A DNA stretch of 64,000 nucleotides. It comes from Salvator merianae (Eukaryota; Chordata; Lepidosauria; Squamata; Teiidae). Of the stretch, positions 38,273 through 50,312 are shown piece after piece (position 1 is the stretch's first letter; each line of letters starts with the position of its first letter). The stretch lies in NCBI GenBank assembly GCA_003586115.2, contig QVOM02000073.1, positions 38,924,876 through 38,988,875 on the forward strand. The letters are read 5' to 3'. The notes beneath the pieces are model-generated. The model was not told the DNA's origin and ran no database searches. It saw nothing but the letters and a program-made list of their open reading frames with translations. A program made the translations under genes and the position numbers.

Positions 38273-39000
38273 GTGTTCTCTTGGTTGGGATTTTTGTAGG
38301 ATTAAAGGTTTGGTTTGACAGACCACATGGTTGGCAGCTGACCCTCAGGAAGGAGGAATAGCGACGCTGATTTGAATACAAAGTAAACTTTTATTAAAGG
38401 ATAAGCAACACATAAAACAACTTTATTACAAGACAAAATAGAAACAGTGTCAAAATGGGGAAAATTAACTCAATGGCAGCAGCAACTTGAAGTGAGAGGC
38501 AGACAAAGCAAGTAAACACAATTGAACCATAACATGTTTCAGGTCGCAAGATTCTAACAATAACCATGGCAACAGTACTCAGAATAAGCTTAGAATAAAA
38601 GTTATGAGCTCTAGCAGGAGATACAAGGCAAGGAAAACAGAACAGAGAAGCCAATGTGGCTGGGAGACAAAGGAGAATCCCTAACCAATCAGCAACAGTT
38701 GCTAGGAAAAGGAAGGAGATTAGAAGGTGAGAATTAAAGGCTAGGAAAGCTCACTTATACAGTTTGGAAAATGAAACACTGAGGGTTGGTGCACCTCAAC
38801 CTAATGAACTCTTTCCCTGTGATTATCAGTTCAAGCCTCCTATTGATGGCTGCCCATACAAATATCAACTGTTCCCCATTACCTTATTAAATGTGCCCCT
38901 GAAATTAATTGGGACCATCCAACTAAGCTACTACTCCTTTCTCCTGAGATAGGAATAGAGATTTCCAAAATTTAAATAGTGAAATGAAAGCAGAGGTGAG
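38273..39000 (-). mobile_element. Possible LTR-like fragment
   Basis: On the minus strand a TATAAG near 38755-38762 is followed about 360 bases later by AATAAAAG near 38391-38398 and then a U5-like segment ending near 38273 (CCAACCAAGAGAACA). This order mimics the solo LTR at 47069. The other boundary and target duplications are not visible, and no family was recognised. Confidence 0.3.
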
Positions 39001-40447
39001 AGACACAGGAAACAGGCTGAAGAAAAGGAGCAGGAGGGATTATACCTTACATCTTCCCTTGATTGGGATGTACATCACAGCCTGAGAAGTGGGCAAATGT
39101 TGCTGAAGCACAGACTCACACAAATGATTGGCTAAAACAAATTCTGTAGCAGCAGTGAGAGGATCAGCTCAGCGAAAGTTTCCAGCATCCTGGAGATCTT
39201 TATCAATTCATTGGTGCTATTAAAGTGAAGACAGAGGGTCAAGGATATTCAGTTTTTCCTTCCCTCCTTGGCCAGTGTTGAAAGGAGGCATCATGAACTG
39301 CTGATTAAGCATTAGAAGTTCAGCTACCCAAACCTTAGTGATTCAAGGTTAGGCCACCCCAGACCTTAACAGCAGCAAAACAGTTCAAAGCTTCAGATTC
39401 AAAGAAACAGCTCAGACTTCTTTCTTCAGTTCAGTAGTGATTTCAGTGATGTTCTTAGCCCCGGTAGAATCAGGAAATCATTCACCCAACAAACACGCAC
39501 ACAAAGTTCAGTTCTTGGTGGTTCTTGGTAGGACCAAGGACCTAGTCTTCTGATATAGCATGCACACACCTGCATGCACAATCTTCTTGGGGACCTTGGC
39601 AAGAGCAAAGACACACATTGGAAGAAGGATACCTATTCTTATGTCCCAAATGTCCTCTCATCATGTGAGGTCAGATGTTTGGGAAGGATCAGGGGAAAAC
39701 AAAAGGTTTGTATACATTCAGATCTTCCATGATAGGAAAACAAAGTAGAGTGATTAAATTAACTATTATACTTGTGTGTCCACATATGTATTTTCATATC
39801 ACAGCTCTTTCTCTTGGGGCGGAGGCACTACTTGCTCAAGTAGGGTATTCTTGTCGCAGTCTGATGGGATTAAGCTGATCTTGTGATGCAATCAGCTAAA
39901 CATTGGGATTTTTGTGGTAGAAAGCAGAGAATGTCAGGTGGTCTTGTTTAGAGTTAGTGGATCAAGCTGTGTGTGTTTGTGGCTGCTTTGGTCACTCCCT
40001 CCTTGTGCAGCTAAGGTGGATTCTGATTTAAGGAAAAAGTTCCATGCTTCAGTGGTCACTCACCCCTTCCATTCCAGATTCATTGTACTTTAGCTACACA
40101 AGTCTGATTTATGAAGCATATATAAAACACTACCCTTAAAATTTGTTTGATGATTGCAGTTGATGCAAAGTGTAGTGGCTGGGCTACTGAATGGAACTGC
40201 ATATGACACCATTATTCAAAGAACTTCATGGCTTGCCAGTTTAGTACTGGTCTCAGTTTATGCTTTTCCTATTGGCATAGAATCCTAAAAGGTTTGGGAT
40301 CAGGCTGATTGAAATAACATCTTTTCTCATATAGATAAGTCCAATCCCTGAGATCTGTAGCTGAGACTTTTCTAATTGTATAGCCATTTGTGGAAATCCT
40401 TCTAATATCAAGTAGGACAAGAACCTTCACTGCTGTGATGCCCAGTT
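39001..40447. other. Intron segment, nothing recognised
   Basis: It may include the far (U3) part of the LTR-like fragment beginning at 38273. No boundary or motif was found. Confidence 0.4.
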
Positions 40448-40746
40448 TGTGAAGAAGAAGAAGAACTTGGTTTTTATACCCCGCTTTTCTCGGCCGAAGC
40501 TGACTCAAAGCAGCTTACAAGGTTATTTTTTACCCGAAGGCTTACATCTGTCTATCTTCCGCATCACACAATGTGATGCTCCCTATTTATCTACTTGCAA
40601 TTACTTGCTTTTGAACAGCAAGGTTGGCTGGAGCTAGAGGCCAGTAGAGAGCGCTCATCCCCTCTACACGGCAGACAGGGGCCTTGAACTCCGATTCTCC
40701 TATTGAAAGATCAGTGCCTTAGCCTTCTGTGCCACCATGCCTCCAC
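40448..40746 (-). repeat. Sauria-type SINE, second copy, inverted
   Basis: The reverse complement of the element at 31994, with very few differences over its length: head at 40746, Sauria core near 40580-40630, L2-like tail near 40470-40520, then a short CTT tail written as GAAGAAGAAGAAG on the + strand (40452-40464). Its CTCF-like segment (40639-40656) has AGAGAGCGC in place of AGAGGGCGC, a change in the core. The low divergence from the other copy indicates recent activity. Confidence 0.85.
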
Positions 40747-41707
40747 TTTGTGTAATGTTGTTTGCCCAAGAATATGTCACAGACTCTGTTGAAATTTTGA
40801 TAAATATTTAAAATATATTTATATAAAAATATTTATATCTAAAGTTCAAATATAATCTCAAATCTATATTCTTTAGTAACATTTTCTGCCCACAGATTCC
40901 CCTTTAAGATTGAGGCTGTGGCTGCAGCCTTTAAGGTGGGGACAGCCTGCCCATCCCTGCCATTGACATTGAAGCTGGGGAATCTCTGGCTGCTATCTTG
41001 ATGATGGGGGAATCATCAAACAAAGGAAATGGTTTAATTTCCCGTATTCAATGATGGCCACCAGGGAGACCAGTAAGACCCCTAAGGTGATCAAAGCAAT
41101 AGTGCAGTGGTTGATTGAAGCTAGGGGACTCCTGGCTGCTATCTTGATTATGGGTGGGGTGGGGGTGGCAGCCTCTTCTCCTGTGCAAAGATCACAGCTG
41201 ATCCTGACATGGGATGTGAAGGTTCCCCCTGTGTTAACATCAAACCTCCCCTGTCATCATGATTGAAGTCAGGGAATCACTGTCTTTGCTCTTTGGCAGC
41301 AAAGAACATACCAGTGCATTACAAATAGCATTACTTGGGGCTCCTTTTGCCATCTCAAATGGAAATGTGGTAGCCACATTAGTGATGGATGCACCCAGGA
41401 TTCCTCTGCCTCAATCATCATGGATAGGAAGCTTTAGCAGTTTCAGACGCATGATGAGAAGCTTATTCAGTTGTATTTCCTGGGAAAATGCCACAGTGCA
41501 GTGGTTCTAAGCTCACTATGCAAATAGAGGGTGGGTGCATCAGAGCAAGAAACTGATTCTTTTTATTAGAATAATTTTAATAGATTATATTGATTATTCT
41601 AAGGTTTTTGTTAATTGGCTATTGTCTGTAAGCTGTTTTCAGCATCCTATGTAAAGGAAAAATAGAGTTTTTAAATTTAATAAAATTTCTAACTCACCTT
41701 TCACTTA

Positions 41708-42734
41708 GGCCGCGGTCGGACATCGTCAATGTAATCCGTATCAGAAGAGTACACGCAGTGAATTCATCTTCTGGTCGTTCCCACAGTTACAGTTTAACAC
41801 GGAGTCAATTCGTACTTGCTCCTTCCCACACTGATATTTCCCGTGCTTGGCAGTACCCTTTCTGCCTCCACCCCTCATCAAATTCTCCTCCCTATGCAGT
41901 CAGCGATTGGCTGCAGTCCCAATGTTCAAACCTTGACGTCACAGGGGCGGGAAAGTCAAGCTCCGTTCTCCTATGTCCCGGCTGCTACTCCAGAACAGGG
42001 ATTCACTTGGCAGCGTTACTAGGCATTCGCCATTTGCTCCTCCCTGCAGCCTCTGTCTACCGAGGCAGAACTTAAAAACTACGTTCACTTTAAAACCATG
42101 AACTTTAAGCTTTTTAAAGTTCTTTTGAAATGCGCATGAGAGCTCCCCTGCTGATACACTTTAACAACTGCACAATTTAAAAGTAGCCGGAGAGGTCCAT
42201 AACAAAGGGAAAAAGTGGGGAGGGAACATGGGGGGGCTCTACTATTTTTAACTGTGTGCTGACCACGGCAAAACTCCAAACAGGCGCAGTTTATTTTTTG
42301 CTTTAAAGAGCAGACAGAAGTGGAGAAAGCCTTTAATTTCTTCCTGGCAGGACCGCAGCTTAGCAAAGAAGGAGGACGATTTCTTTTCCCCTGGCAGTGA
42401 GGGAAGGGGGGATAATGGAGGCAGAGGAAACTAATGTGCTTCCTGCCCACCCACAAAGTCTGTCATTGGACGGCACAAAATGGGGATCCCTCCCTCTGCA
42501 CGCCCCCCAAAACAGTACGGTCCCTCTCAAATAATTGCTTCCCCCGTGCCTACAGCACAAAGTAAAGCGCGCTAGCGATCTGGAACGGCTGGAGAGTTCA
42601 TTAAATCCGAAGACAAAGTAATCCGGATTTCGCCAATTTAATCCATAAAAATTACGGAACGGCAAGATCATGTCGGGACAGCAGGAACTGAAGACAGCCT
42701 GTAAACTGATTAAATGCCGTGTCGGAACGCAGCC
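41708..42734 (+). mobile_element. Non-autonomous DNA transposon (about 1 kb), copy 1
   Basis: Terminal inverted repeats: the left end is GGCCGCGGTCGGACATCG and the complement of the right end is GGCTGCGTTCCGACACGGC. TTA precedes the left end and TTT follows the right, possibly a mutated 3-bp duplication. The interior is GC-rich, with landmarks CTTCCCACACTGATATTTCC, GTCTGTCATTGGACGGCACA and AACTGATTAAATGCCG. Open frames inside look accidental and no transposase motifs are seen. The same sequence occurs inverted at 56086 and as a diverged copy at 44217. Confidence 0.8.
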
Positions 42735-44216
42735 TTTATGTCGCTAGAGCAGATCACATGATAAAACAATAAAACTAAAAGTTATCAGCCATTTAAGATG
42801 ATAATGCCAATACTTACACACATCAACATATTAAAAATAATAGTAGAAACCTAAGTGTTTTTAAAGGGTACATCTTGAGCAGAAGCTGAAAAGTATATAA
42901 TGGTGGTGCCTGGCCCTTTTGAAAGAGACATTGATAGAAACCTGGCAGATGCAGAACTTTTGTTCCGTGAATGAAGACATTGTCAGGGGCACTGTTTTGG
43001 CTAGTGAATTTTATTGTTTTTTATATCCTGATTTATTCTCTGCTCTACCATAAAAGCTCACCAGGTTGTCTCAGGTATGGGTAAAATAGCTTCACTGGGA
43101 AAGGGAAAGGTGAACTTTGACAGAAAATCCAGCGTGGACCCCTAAGGCTGCTGGGTGGCAGGTAATCCCTCTTGCAGCTTCTGCAGTGCTAAATGTTGGT
43201 TTACATGTCTTTGGATCACACTGGTGAGGCCAAGAAGGAAAACTGTGAGTTTCCATACCTGCATATTCATGCTTTTTCCATTGTCTTTCAAGATGGAAGA
43301 ATACCAACATTTTTATTTTATTTTAGCATTTTGACTTTATATATTATTCTTGTTTACTTCTCTGGAATTTTTAATAAAGGTTAGCATATAAATCTTTTGA
43401 AATAAAAATAAAAATAGAAGATGGGGATGACTGCCTAGAATATTACCCAGAGAGATAGGATCTTTAGGTTGTAACTTGGCATGCTCATAAAATTGTGAAC
43501 CTCACCTATGGAGTTGCTGGAATAGAGTGTGTTGAATATCAGCAAGCATCGTATTTAAAAAAAAACCTGTGACTCATAAGAGTGCACATGTAGGAAAATT
43601 GTGGGTCAATGAACAATGTGAATTAAAAAAAAAACCTTTTTCAAATGGACAATTTTTCTGCTGTGTTTAATGGGGACACATATAGTGAGAACGAGTGAGA
43701 ATTAAATGATAATACAGACTTTATACTAAAAACTAATTTTTGCTCTTCCAAGTGAAGGATTTGAGAGCAATTTATGTGTTTGTGCATGTATGAGAGAGAC
43801 TGCTTCCACATGAAAACAGAGTAAACCCTCTTTTGAGCTGGAGTGCTTGCTCTGGTCCAGGTGGGGAGGTGTCGCATTCACGTCTTCCCTGCCTGTCAGC
43901 TCTCACTAATGTCGAAGCAGGGGAATAAAACTTCCCCTGCTTCAAAGTTTCTACTCAAAGTTTCTACTTAAAGGAGAAGGTCAAGTAAGTCACTTCTGCT
44001 GTCACCGTCTCCCTGCACAGTGGTGACAAGGGCAAATCTGGGTGGGCAGCCTTCTCAGAGTATGTTTTCCTGCTCTGCAAAAAGTCCACTTCTGAGAGCA
44101 GTTGCTGCCCTCTGAGGAAGGATAGGGGCCCAATGGCATGGTGACCTGCAGTCATTGTGCCCTTGGGAGTCCTTCTGTGTGGCCTTGTAGATGAAGCCAC
44201 AGAAAAATCGTAGGAC
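42735..44216. other. Intron segment, nothing recognised
   Basis: No exon or named repeat. An inverted LINE-tail-like piece (TATATCCTGATTTATTCTCT) lies near 43020-43075. Confidence 0.4.
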
Positions 44217-45670
44217 ATGGTCAGACACTGTAGGGATAATTCATATTGGAGGGCAATGAGAATCGAGTACAAGTTCCAGTCATTCCTATATTTGTACAGT
44301 AACACGGATTCAGTTGTGGCTTGCTCGTTCTCACTCCTCATTTTTCTTGTGCTCGGCATAGGGAAACCACACCTTTCTCTCTTCACCCTTATCCAAATTC
44401 ACCTCCCTGTGAGGTCAGTAATTGGATGCAGTCCCAACATTAAAATCTTGACTTCACAAGGGTGGGAAAGTCAAACTCCACCCTCCGTATTCTGTTGCTG
44501 GTGTTATTGGTCATTCACCATTTGTTCCTCCTCCCCCTTCAGCCTGTATCCACCCAAGCACAACTTCATTTCCACATCTACCATGCAGTAAAGCTTTTTG
44601 AAGGTCAGATCTCAGTTTCTTCTCCTTTGTAATTGCAGTTTTGTGCAGTTGTGCAATTTCAAAGCAGTGTACAATGGGGAGAGAGCTAAGTGAAAAGAGG
44701 GAAACTTGTGGGGGGATCAATATTTGTGATAGTGAAGTTAGTCATCAGCAAATAGACTCTGCCTCTCATCCCCTCTGAGACATCCACAGTGGCATGTGTC
44801 CCACAATGAAGTTGTGTAATGCAGATGGCAAAGTTGATGTGACATGGATCATTGTTGGGATAAGGGGATTGCACCTCCAAACAGGCACAGCTGAGGCATA
44901 TCACAATCAGCATGCATCACCCTCCCTCGTGGCTGTTCTCAAAGAAGGCTGATAGTCTGTACTGTGTTGCTTGCCCTAGAGCCACTGAAGCACAGTGCAG
45001 GTTTTGCATAAAACTCCCCTTTTAATGAAAGGAAACATAGTTTCCCTTGTGCATTATCAAAGGAAAAGGGAGGAAACATTGGCCCTTTGACCTTATTCCA
45101 GATTATATCTTGGAATAGGGATCTGCCATCTGCATGCTACTATGAACTATGGCAGGCCCCCACCTGGGGTCTGCTATAATCTGCACTAGCGTGTGGATAG
45201 CAGGTCCCTATTCTGGGATATAGTCCAGAATAAAGCCAAGTGCAGAAAGGGCCATTGTGTCCTTCTTGCAGGGATAGGAGAGAAAGGAAAATGGAGAAAG
45301 GAAAATGGAGATACATTGCCCTTCTCCTTGCAGGGACAGGAGAGAAAAGAGGAGGCATGGGTTTTGAGAGTGGGCTGTGGTCCCAGCCAACTGTAACAGC
45401 GTGTTGCCCAAGACAAATGATGGATAGCTTCCACTGCACCTTTTCTTTTCTTAAAAGAAATCAAACAGTTTGAAGGTGCAAAATGGGACAACATTCTGGA
45501 AACCAAGAAATATATGCCAGGTACTGTGCTCTCTTCCTCCCCCAATAGCGATGTTCCCACCCTCCTGAGTACAATGCCCACAACAAAGTCTGTCATTGGA
45601 TGGGAGGAAATGGGGAGTCCTCCCTTTGCACATCTGCCAAAAGTATGTTTCCTCCCAAAATAAAATAATT
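44217..45670 (+). mobile_element. Same transposon family, diverged copy 3 with nested insertion
   Basis: It is colinear with copy 1: GAGTACAAGTTCCAGTCATT, CAGTAATTGGATGCAGTCCC, CACAAGGGTGGGAAAGTCAA and then CAACAAAGTCTGTCATTGGA. It is longer than copy 1 because it retains a middle segment and holds the family B MITE at 45081-45253. Both termini are eroded, which makes it the oldest-looking of the three copies. Confidence 0.7.
45081..45253. mobile_element. Short MITE, family B, with ATT duplication
   Basis: A 173-bp element that is nearly identical to 17880-18032 across its centre. It is flanked by ATT on both sides (45078-45080 and 45254-45256). The left terminus lacks about 8 bases of the inverted repeat. 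It sits inside a longer, older transposon copy (44217-45670), so it inserted later. Confidence 0.85.
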
Positions 45671-46769
45671 TTTAAAATTAGGTACAACCCTGGGACTTGC
45701 TCAACCTATCTTCTTGAGATCAACCAAGGTTAGGTAGATCCCACCACCTGCTGAGCCCTTAATACCACAGAGAGCAATGAAAATTGACAAATGTAGCATA
45801 AAATGATTGAGAAAAGCCATTAAAGAAGGCTAGGAACTTTGAACAACAAAGAGGTCTCTGTTTATCTTCTATTTTAGTACTGTATTGCCTAATATGAGGC
45901 CCATGAGACTGCATGTGAGCACTTTTGTTAGCTGTTAGGAGTATCTGAAGACTAGTGCTAGTTTATTATTTTATCAAGAATTTTCCAGCAGTCTCATTTT
46001 TTTTTGTCGACTAGCATTAATATATATATGGTGAATATCAAGACTACATGGAAACTAGGGCAAGATCCACCTGGCACCTTAAGGCCATTATGGTAGCACA
46101 CCAGAAGTGTGCTGGTCACTCACCTGAGTAGCTGAAAAGTCCTCCTAGGGCAGAAGATCTGCATGAAGTGCACCCTTAAGTGCTATGTGGAACATGTAAT
46201 GGTGAACTGCTGTGGAACACTTTGACAGTGCTCCACAGTGGTATAGAGGGCTGCACTGTCCAAACCTAGCTGGTCTTGTATGGTCTTCATTGATGAGTAC
46301 ACAAAAGCGGTCAACCTTTGTGGGCACCTACTGTGCTCACAGAAAGCAGAAACAGGTAACTAGGGAAGTGACAGGCATGCGACCATCTGAACATTTACAA
46401 TGCTGGCTCCGCTGTCATGCGGAACCTCCCAAGGTCTTACTGAATCATTAGTTTTCTGATGAAACTGAGCAATGCACATTCTTTATTATTCCTTCACTGA
46501 AACTGTCTCTGATGCCCTTAGCAGAGACTTTATTTATGTAAATCATTTAAATATCTCTCTTCATTAAAAGTGATCCTGTGGCACTTTATGCCATCATAAG
46601 AACAAAATACAATAAACCACCATAGATGAAAGTGGTATACCTCCTTTCCTCCCCTCCTACGTTGAAGCCTTTCAAAGTTCTGATCAAGCACTAATTCAGT
46701 ACAGCTGCCTCTGTTGATATTTTTTCCTGAATATGCTATATATGATTTATATATGCTATAATTTGTTAT
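45671..46769. other. Intron segment, nothing recognised
   Basis: GC-richer DNA at 46080-46440 may be a degraded MITE; no terminal repeats were found. Confidence 0.4.
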
Positions 46770-46972
46770 TGTTGTTGGGAATCAGCAAGTCATGGTTGTC
46801 TCCTGATTGAGTGCATGAGTACCTCCATGAGCACCTGTATATAGTTTACTTGGCAGAGATACAGAAGTGATTTGCCATTGCTTCCTTGCAGGGAGAGGCT
46901 AGGAATTGAACCGGTGACCCTCTGCTTTCCAGGCAGTTTGCTCTACCATTGAGTGACAGTCACTTCCATGCT
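46770..46972 (-). repeat. tRNA-derived SINE, second copy
   Basis: The same layout as the copy at 3695-3903 on the minus strand: tRNA-like head ending near 46972 (TCAATGGTAGAGCAAACTGC), a B-box variant GGTTCAATTCC near 46910, then the shared body containing CAAATCACTTCTGTATCTCT. It is diverged from the other copies. Confidence 0.7.
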
Positions 46973-47063
46973 ATAGTTAGGTTAGAGTTATGTACAAAGT
47001 TATTTCATGAGCATGACATCCTAACAGAGTAATCCTAATCTTTCTTTGCCAGCAACAAGCAAG

Positions 47064-47711
47064 ATTCCTGTTATGTCCCAGGCAGACTGACAAACGGGGG
47101 CCAAGGCAAACCTCAGTAATAGAGAAGTCCTTTTATTAACAGTCCAGGTCACAACAGGGAGGCAGCAGGTATCGATAAGCAAACAAAGGCGAAGGAGTAA
47201 GAGAAGCTGTAGTCAAAGTCCAGTCCAAGTTCAAACAGGGTTGTAGTCACCGAAGCAAACGAAGTCCAGGGATTAAGAGAAGCCGAAGTCAAAACACAGT
47301 CCAAACAAAGGGTCAAAGGTCTAGAAGTCAGGAGATCAGAATAACAGGATGAACGGATGGAAAGCAGTTGCTGACCATGCCTGGGCTGCAGTCCCTGTGT
47401 TGTATTTATACTGCAGGATCATCTTCTCCCAGGTGGGAGTTTGGGTGTGGCTGGCTTCCGCTAGATTGCTTACACAAGTTCAGCTGAGCCCTGCGTTTGG
47501 CCCTTCTTCTTTCTATGGCTGGAGGAGGAATGTTTGCAGGAACCTCTGATGTTTCCAAAACATCTCCTGCCGATGTTTGTGCCTCGTCCTCTGGGATGGT
47601 GAAAAGGTGTCTGGGCTCTGTGCCACCTGGAGCTGCCTGCTCAACATCTCCACAGCTCTCAGGTTGAACACCACCCTCATCCTCAGAGTCTGAGGCACTC
47701 ATAACAATTCC
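47064..47711 (-). mobile_element. Solo LTR with perfect 5-bp target duplication
   Basis: The LTR occupies 47069-47706 (638 bp) and is bounded by ATTCC on both sides (47064-47068 and 47707-47711). Its ends are TGTTATG and CATAACA, so it keeps the canonical TG/CA. Read on the minus strand it has a TATAAATAC box (around 47402-47412) and an AATAAAAGG polyadenylation signal (around 47130-47138), which gives U3-R-U5 order and a minus-strand orientation. No internal gag or pol sequence adjoins it: a solo LTR left by recombination between the two LTRs. Whether the parent was an endogenous retrovirus or a Ty3/gypsy-type element cannot be told from the LTR alone. Confidence 0.9.
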
Positions 47712-48555
47712 CTTGCTTGCTTCTTCATAGGAACTAGTGGTCTTTGCCATGGCTCTTCCATTTCCAGCATGACACTTGCCTGGCAATTGGACATAGAAGG
47801 AGTGCTTGAGGTGGAGGTGCATCCTTGTTCCAAGCCTTGCTTGTATGCTAGCTGTACCTGGAGGCTGTTTAACCTGAGCCAGTTAAAAAGCTGGCCTATG
47901 ACATATATGTTTGAAGTGGTGCTTGTACTTAGCAAGCAACTTTCGGAACTGCTTAGACCCTGTGATTACTCTGTTCACAAATAAGTTACCATCTTCATGG
48001 TTGGATTAAGGTGCATGGTTACTGTATTTGAATTTTGTCAATTAATTGCTTTGCTCCTTTAGTTATTTTGTTGTTCATGTGCACTCTTGTTGCTTGTATT
48101 TTAAAGTTCCATTTCAAATTATGATGAGGTTTCATGATAAAAGCCCCAGATAAGATTAAAAACAGTACTTTAAATGTCTGGGTGACTTCAAAGGATTTTG
48201 CTTGGCATTTAACAGCTGGCAGCTCTGGAGCCAGGGAGGGAATTTTTTTAGTGCTATATCTGAGTTAAAACAAGCCTTCCCCCTTGAATAAATCTTATCT
48301 CTGATAAATGAGGCAATCAAAAGTGGGTAGGAGCCAATGACCTTACTTAAAGGTTGATATGGAGCAAGTATCACCAGTACTTTGATCTGGGTGTAGACAT
48401 GAACAGGTATTTGATAGTCCTTTTAAGTTTGCTGCAATGTCATCTGACTGAACTATACCAGCTTCAACTGAAGCTTCTGAATTGTTTTCACAAGCAGTGA
48501 CATTATAGCAATCAATGCATTATGTTGCGTTATGGTACCCAGCTCAGAAGAACAT

Positions 48556-49020
48556 GGGCCTGTTCACACTTTACAGATTAGAATGGTATAACAATACCAT
48601 TCTAAGCTGTACAAGACCCTGTGGCATGGTGGCCATCCACACTTCAAGGGCTGCAACAGCCCTGTATTGGATCTCTAGCACTTGAAGTGTGGAAGACCAA
48701 CTGGACTGCTATGACAGTGGCCACGGCAATGTCCAGCCATTGCCATGGCGATCAGGGATGCAGCATGTGACTGCACAGTCTCACCCCTTCCACCCTGCCC
48801 ACTTGCAGCGTTTGTACCTGGAAGAGGATGCAAATGCTATTGAACTGGGAGCAATGCAGCTGCTCCTGGTCAAGCTGTGGACAGCGATTTTGTTGTCCAC
48901 AACTAGCAGTGACTGGGAGCAGCTATACATGCTCCTGGATGCTATAGTGGCAGGGCTGTGCAGACAGACCTGTCTGGTGAGTGTCCAGGAGCTCACCTGC
49001 AGGCCAGTGCTAACAGGCCC
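48556..49020 (-). mobile_element. MITE, family A, inverted, with CAT duplication
   Basis: A 465-bp copy in the opposite orientation to the other family A members. It starts GGGCCTGTTCACACTTTAC and ends CCAGTGCTAACAGGCCC, with CAT immediately outside each end (48553-48555 and 49021-49023). It contains the complement of the CCATGGCAATG block. Confidence 0.85.
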
Positions 49021-49056
49021 CATATCTATGCTTATTCTAGGCAATTGCTAGTAGCT

Positions 49057-49099
49057 ATCCCTCCCTCCCTCCCTCCCTTCCTCCCTCCCTCCCTCCCTT
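49057..49099 (+). repeat. (TCCC)n polypyrimidine tract
   Basis: Tetramer repeats of CCCT/TCCC with one CTTCC interruption, directly after the family A MITE at 48556-49020. Confidence 0.95.
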
Positions 49100-49544
49100 T
49101 GTCCCAATAATAATAAGGCCTCTGGTAATCTGTCTAGGTGCATTACCATCGGGCTGAGTCATATTTGCCTATTTCTGAAGGAGCATATAGCTGCGAGGTT
49201 CCCTAAAACATTTGAATATAGGGAAATGAAGCTGCCTGATATGGACCTTAGAGTCTGGTCATTGTTGGGAGTGGGATTCAGCTAACTGAAGTTGTATCTA
49301 TACAATGAAACAAATGTTGTGAGCTCCAAGGATAAATCCACCCATAACGAGAAATTTGGATGTTTTTGTATCCTCTGCTATGCTTTTGATAATTTTAATC
49401 TTCACTCTGGATTAGTAACTGTGGGATTCTCTAGGGTCTGTGAGCAATTTTCTCTGAGTGACCTGATTGAACATATAAAACCATGCATGATGTAGAAAAG
49501 GTGGATAGAAAAAAAATCTTTTCTGTCACACAACACTAGAACCA

Positions 49545-49849
49545 GGGAGCACTTTAAGAAGTTGGTGGGCAAGAAAGTTAGAACCAGAAGACGTGGTGAC
49601 AGCAATCAGCCTGCATAGCCTTAAGAAAGGGTTAAACATGGAGTTCAGGTGCATCAGTTGATGTCTAGATACTTCCTCCAGGTTGAAGAGACAGGCAAGA
49701 TGCCTCTAAAGGGCATTTACAGTGAGCAGGTGAAGGTTTTGACTTTGTCTTCTGCCTGAGAAGTCAAACTGGTGAGCCACAGTGTGAGACAAGAGGCTGG
49801 ACTAGATGGGTTGTGGCCTGATCCAGCAGTGCTTCTCTTATGTTTTTAA
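49545..49849 (+). repeat. CR1 LINE 3' end
   Basis: The C-terminal coding remnant near AAGAAGTTGGTGGGCAAG is followed by GACAGCAATCAGCCTGCATA, AGATGCCTCTAAAGGGCATT, GTGAGCCACAGTGTGAGACA and the end GGACTAGATGGGTTGTGGCC. Colinear with 13065-13355. Confidence 0.75.
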
Positions 49850-49879
49850 GTTTTTGCTGTTTAGATAGAAAACTCTGCA

Positions 49880-50312
49880 GGTCCTTTCTGCATTGCCCAG
49901 TGAATCAGCCTATGGTGTAGGGTAGGCCACTGCCTCCACATGATGATGCGGCCTAGCAGAGGCCACCCCACCCCAGAACGCTCTGTCTGCACTGGTCAAA
50001 GCTTTGGAGTGGGATATGGTACTGTATCTTGTTCCACCGGTTGACTCATTAGTCCACTGATGGTACACTAGTCCGCAAAGGGCATTTGGACAGCATACTC
50101 CTTGGATTGGTATTCCAGGCCCTGCCCCCTATTTTAAGGCACTCAGAAGTGATGCTGGAAGTGCACCATTCCTGGGCGCATGACCAAAAAATTCCTGGCT
50201 GGGAATGTTGAAACCTCAGCAAGGGACTTTGAATCTTCTCCTGGTGACTTTGACGGTACCCAGTAGCCCAGGTCATTGCAACATGGGATATCCTGCACCA
50301 TGTGGAAAGGGC
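49880..50312. mobile_element. MITE with GGTCCTTTCTGCAT termini
   Basis: The left terminus GGTCCTTTCTGCATTGCCC is mirrored at the right by GCACCATGTGGAAAGGGC. The length, GC-richer composition and end sequence place it with the other GGCCC-type MITEs; the interior is not clearly shared with a listed copy. Confidence 0.5.

Noticed and set aside
41758..42671. Open frames in the 1-kb transposon, considered as a transposase
   Set aside because: No DDE or DNA-binding motifs, frames are short and on both strands, and the other copies do not keep them open.
43527..43560. TTGAATATCAGCAAGCATC considered as the missing NSG2 exon 3 (expected TEYQP)
   Set aside because: The flanking codons do not give the expected VKTRTEYQP context and there is no acceptor/donor pair.
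47406..47822. 138-codon minus-strand frame with an acidic stretch (SDSEDEGG)
   Set aside because: It lies mostly inside the solo LTR and crosses its boundary at 47706, so it cannot be an ancestral gene.
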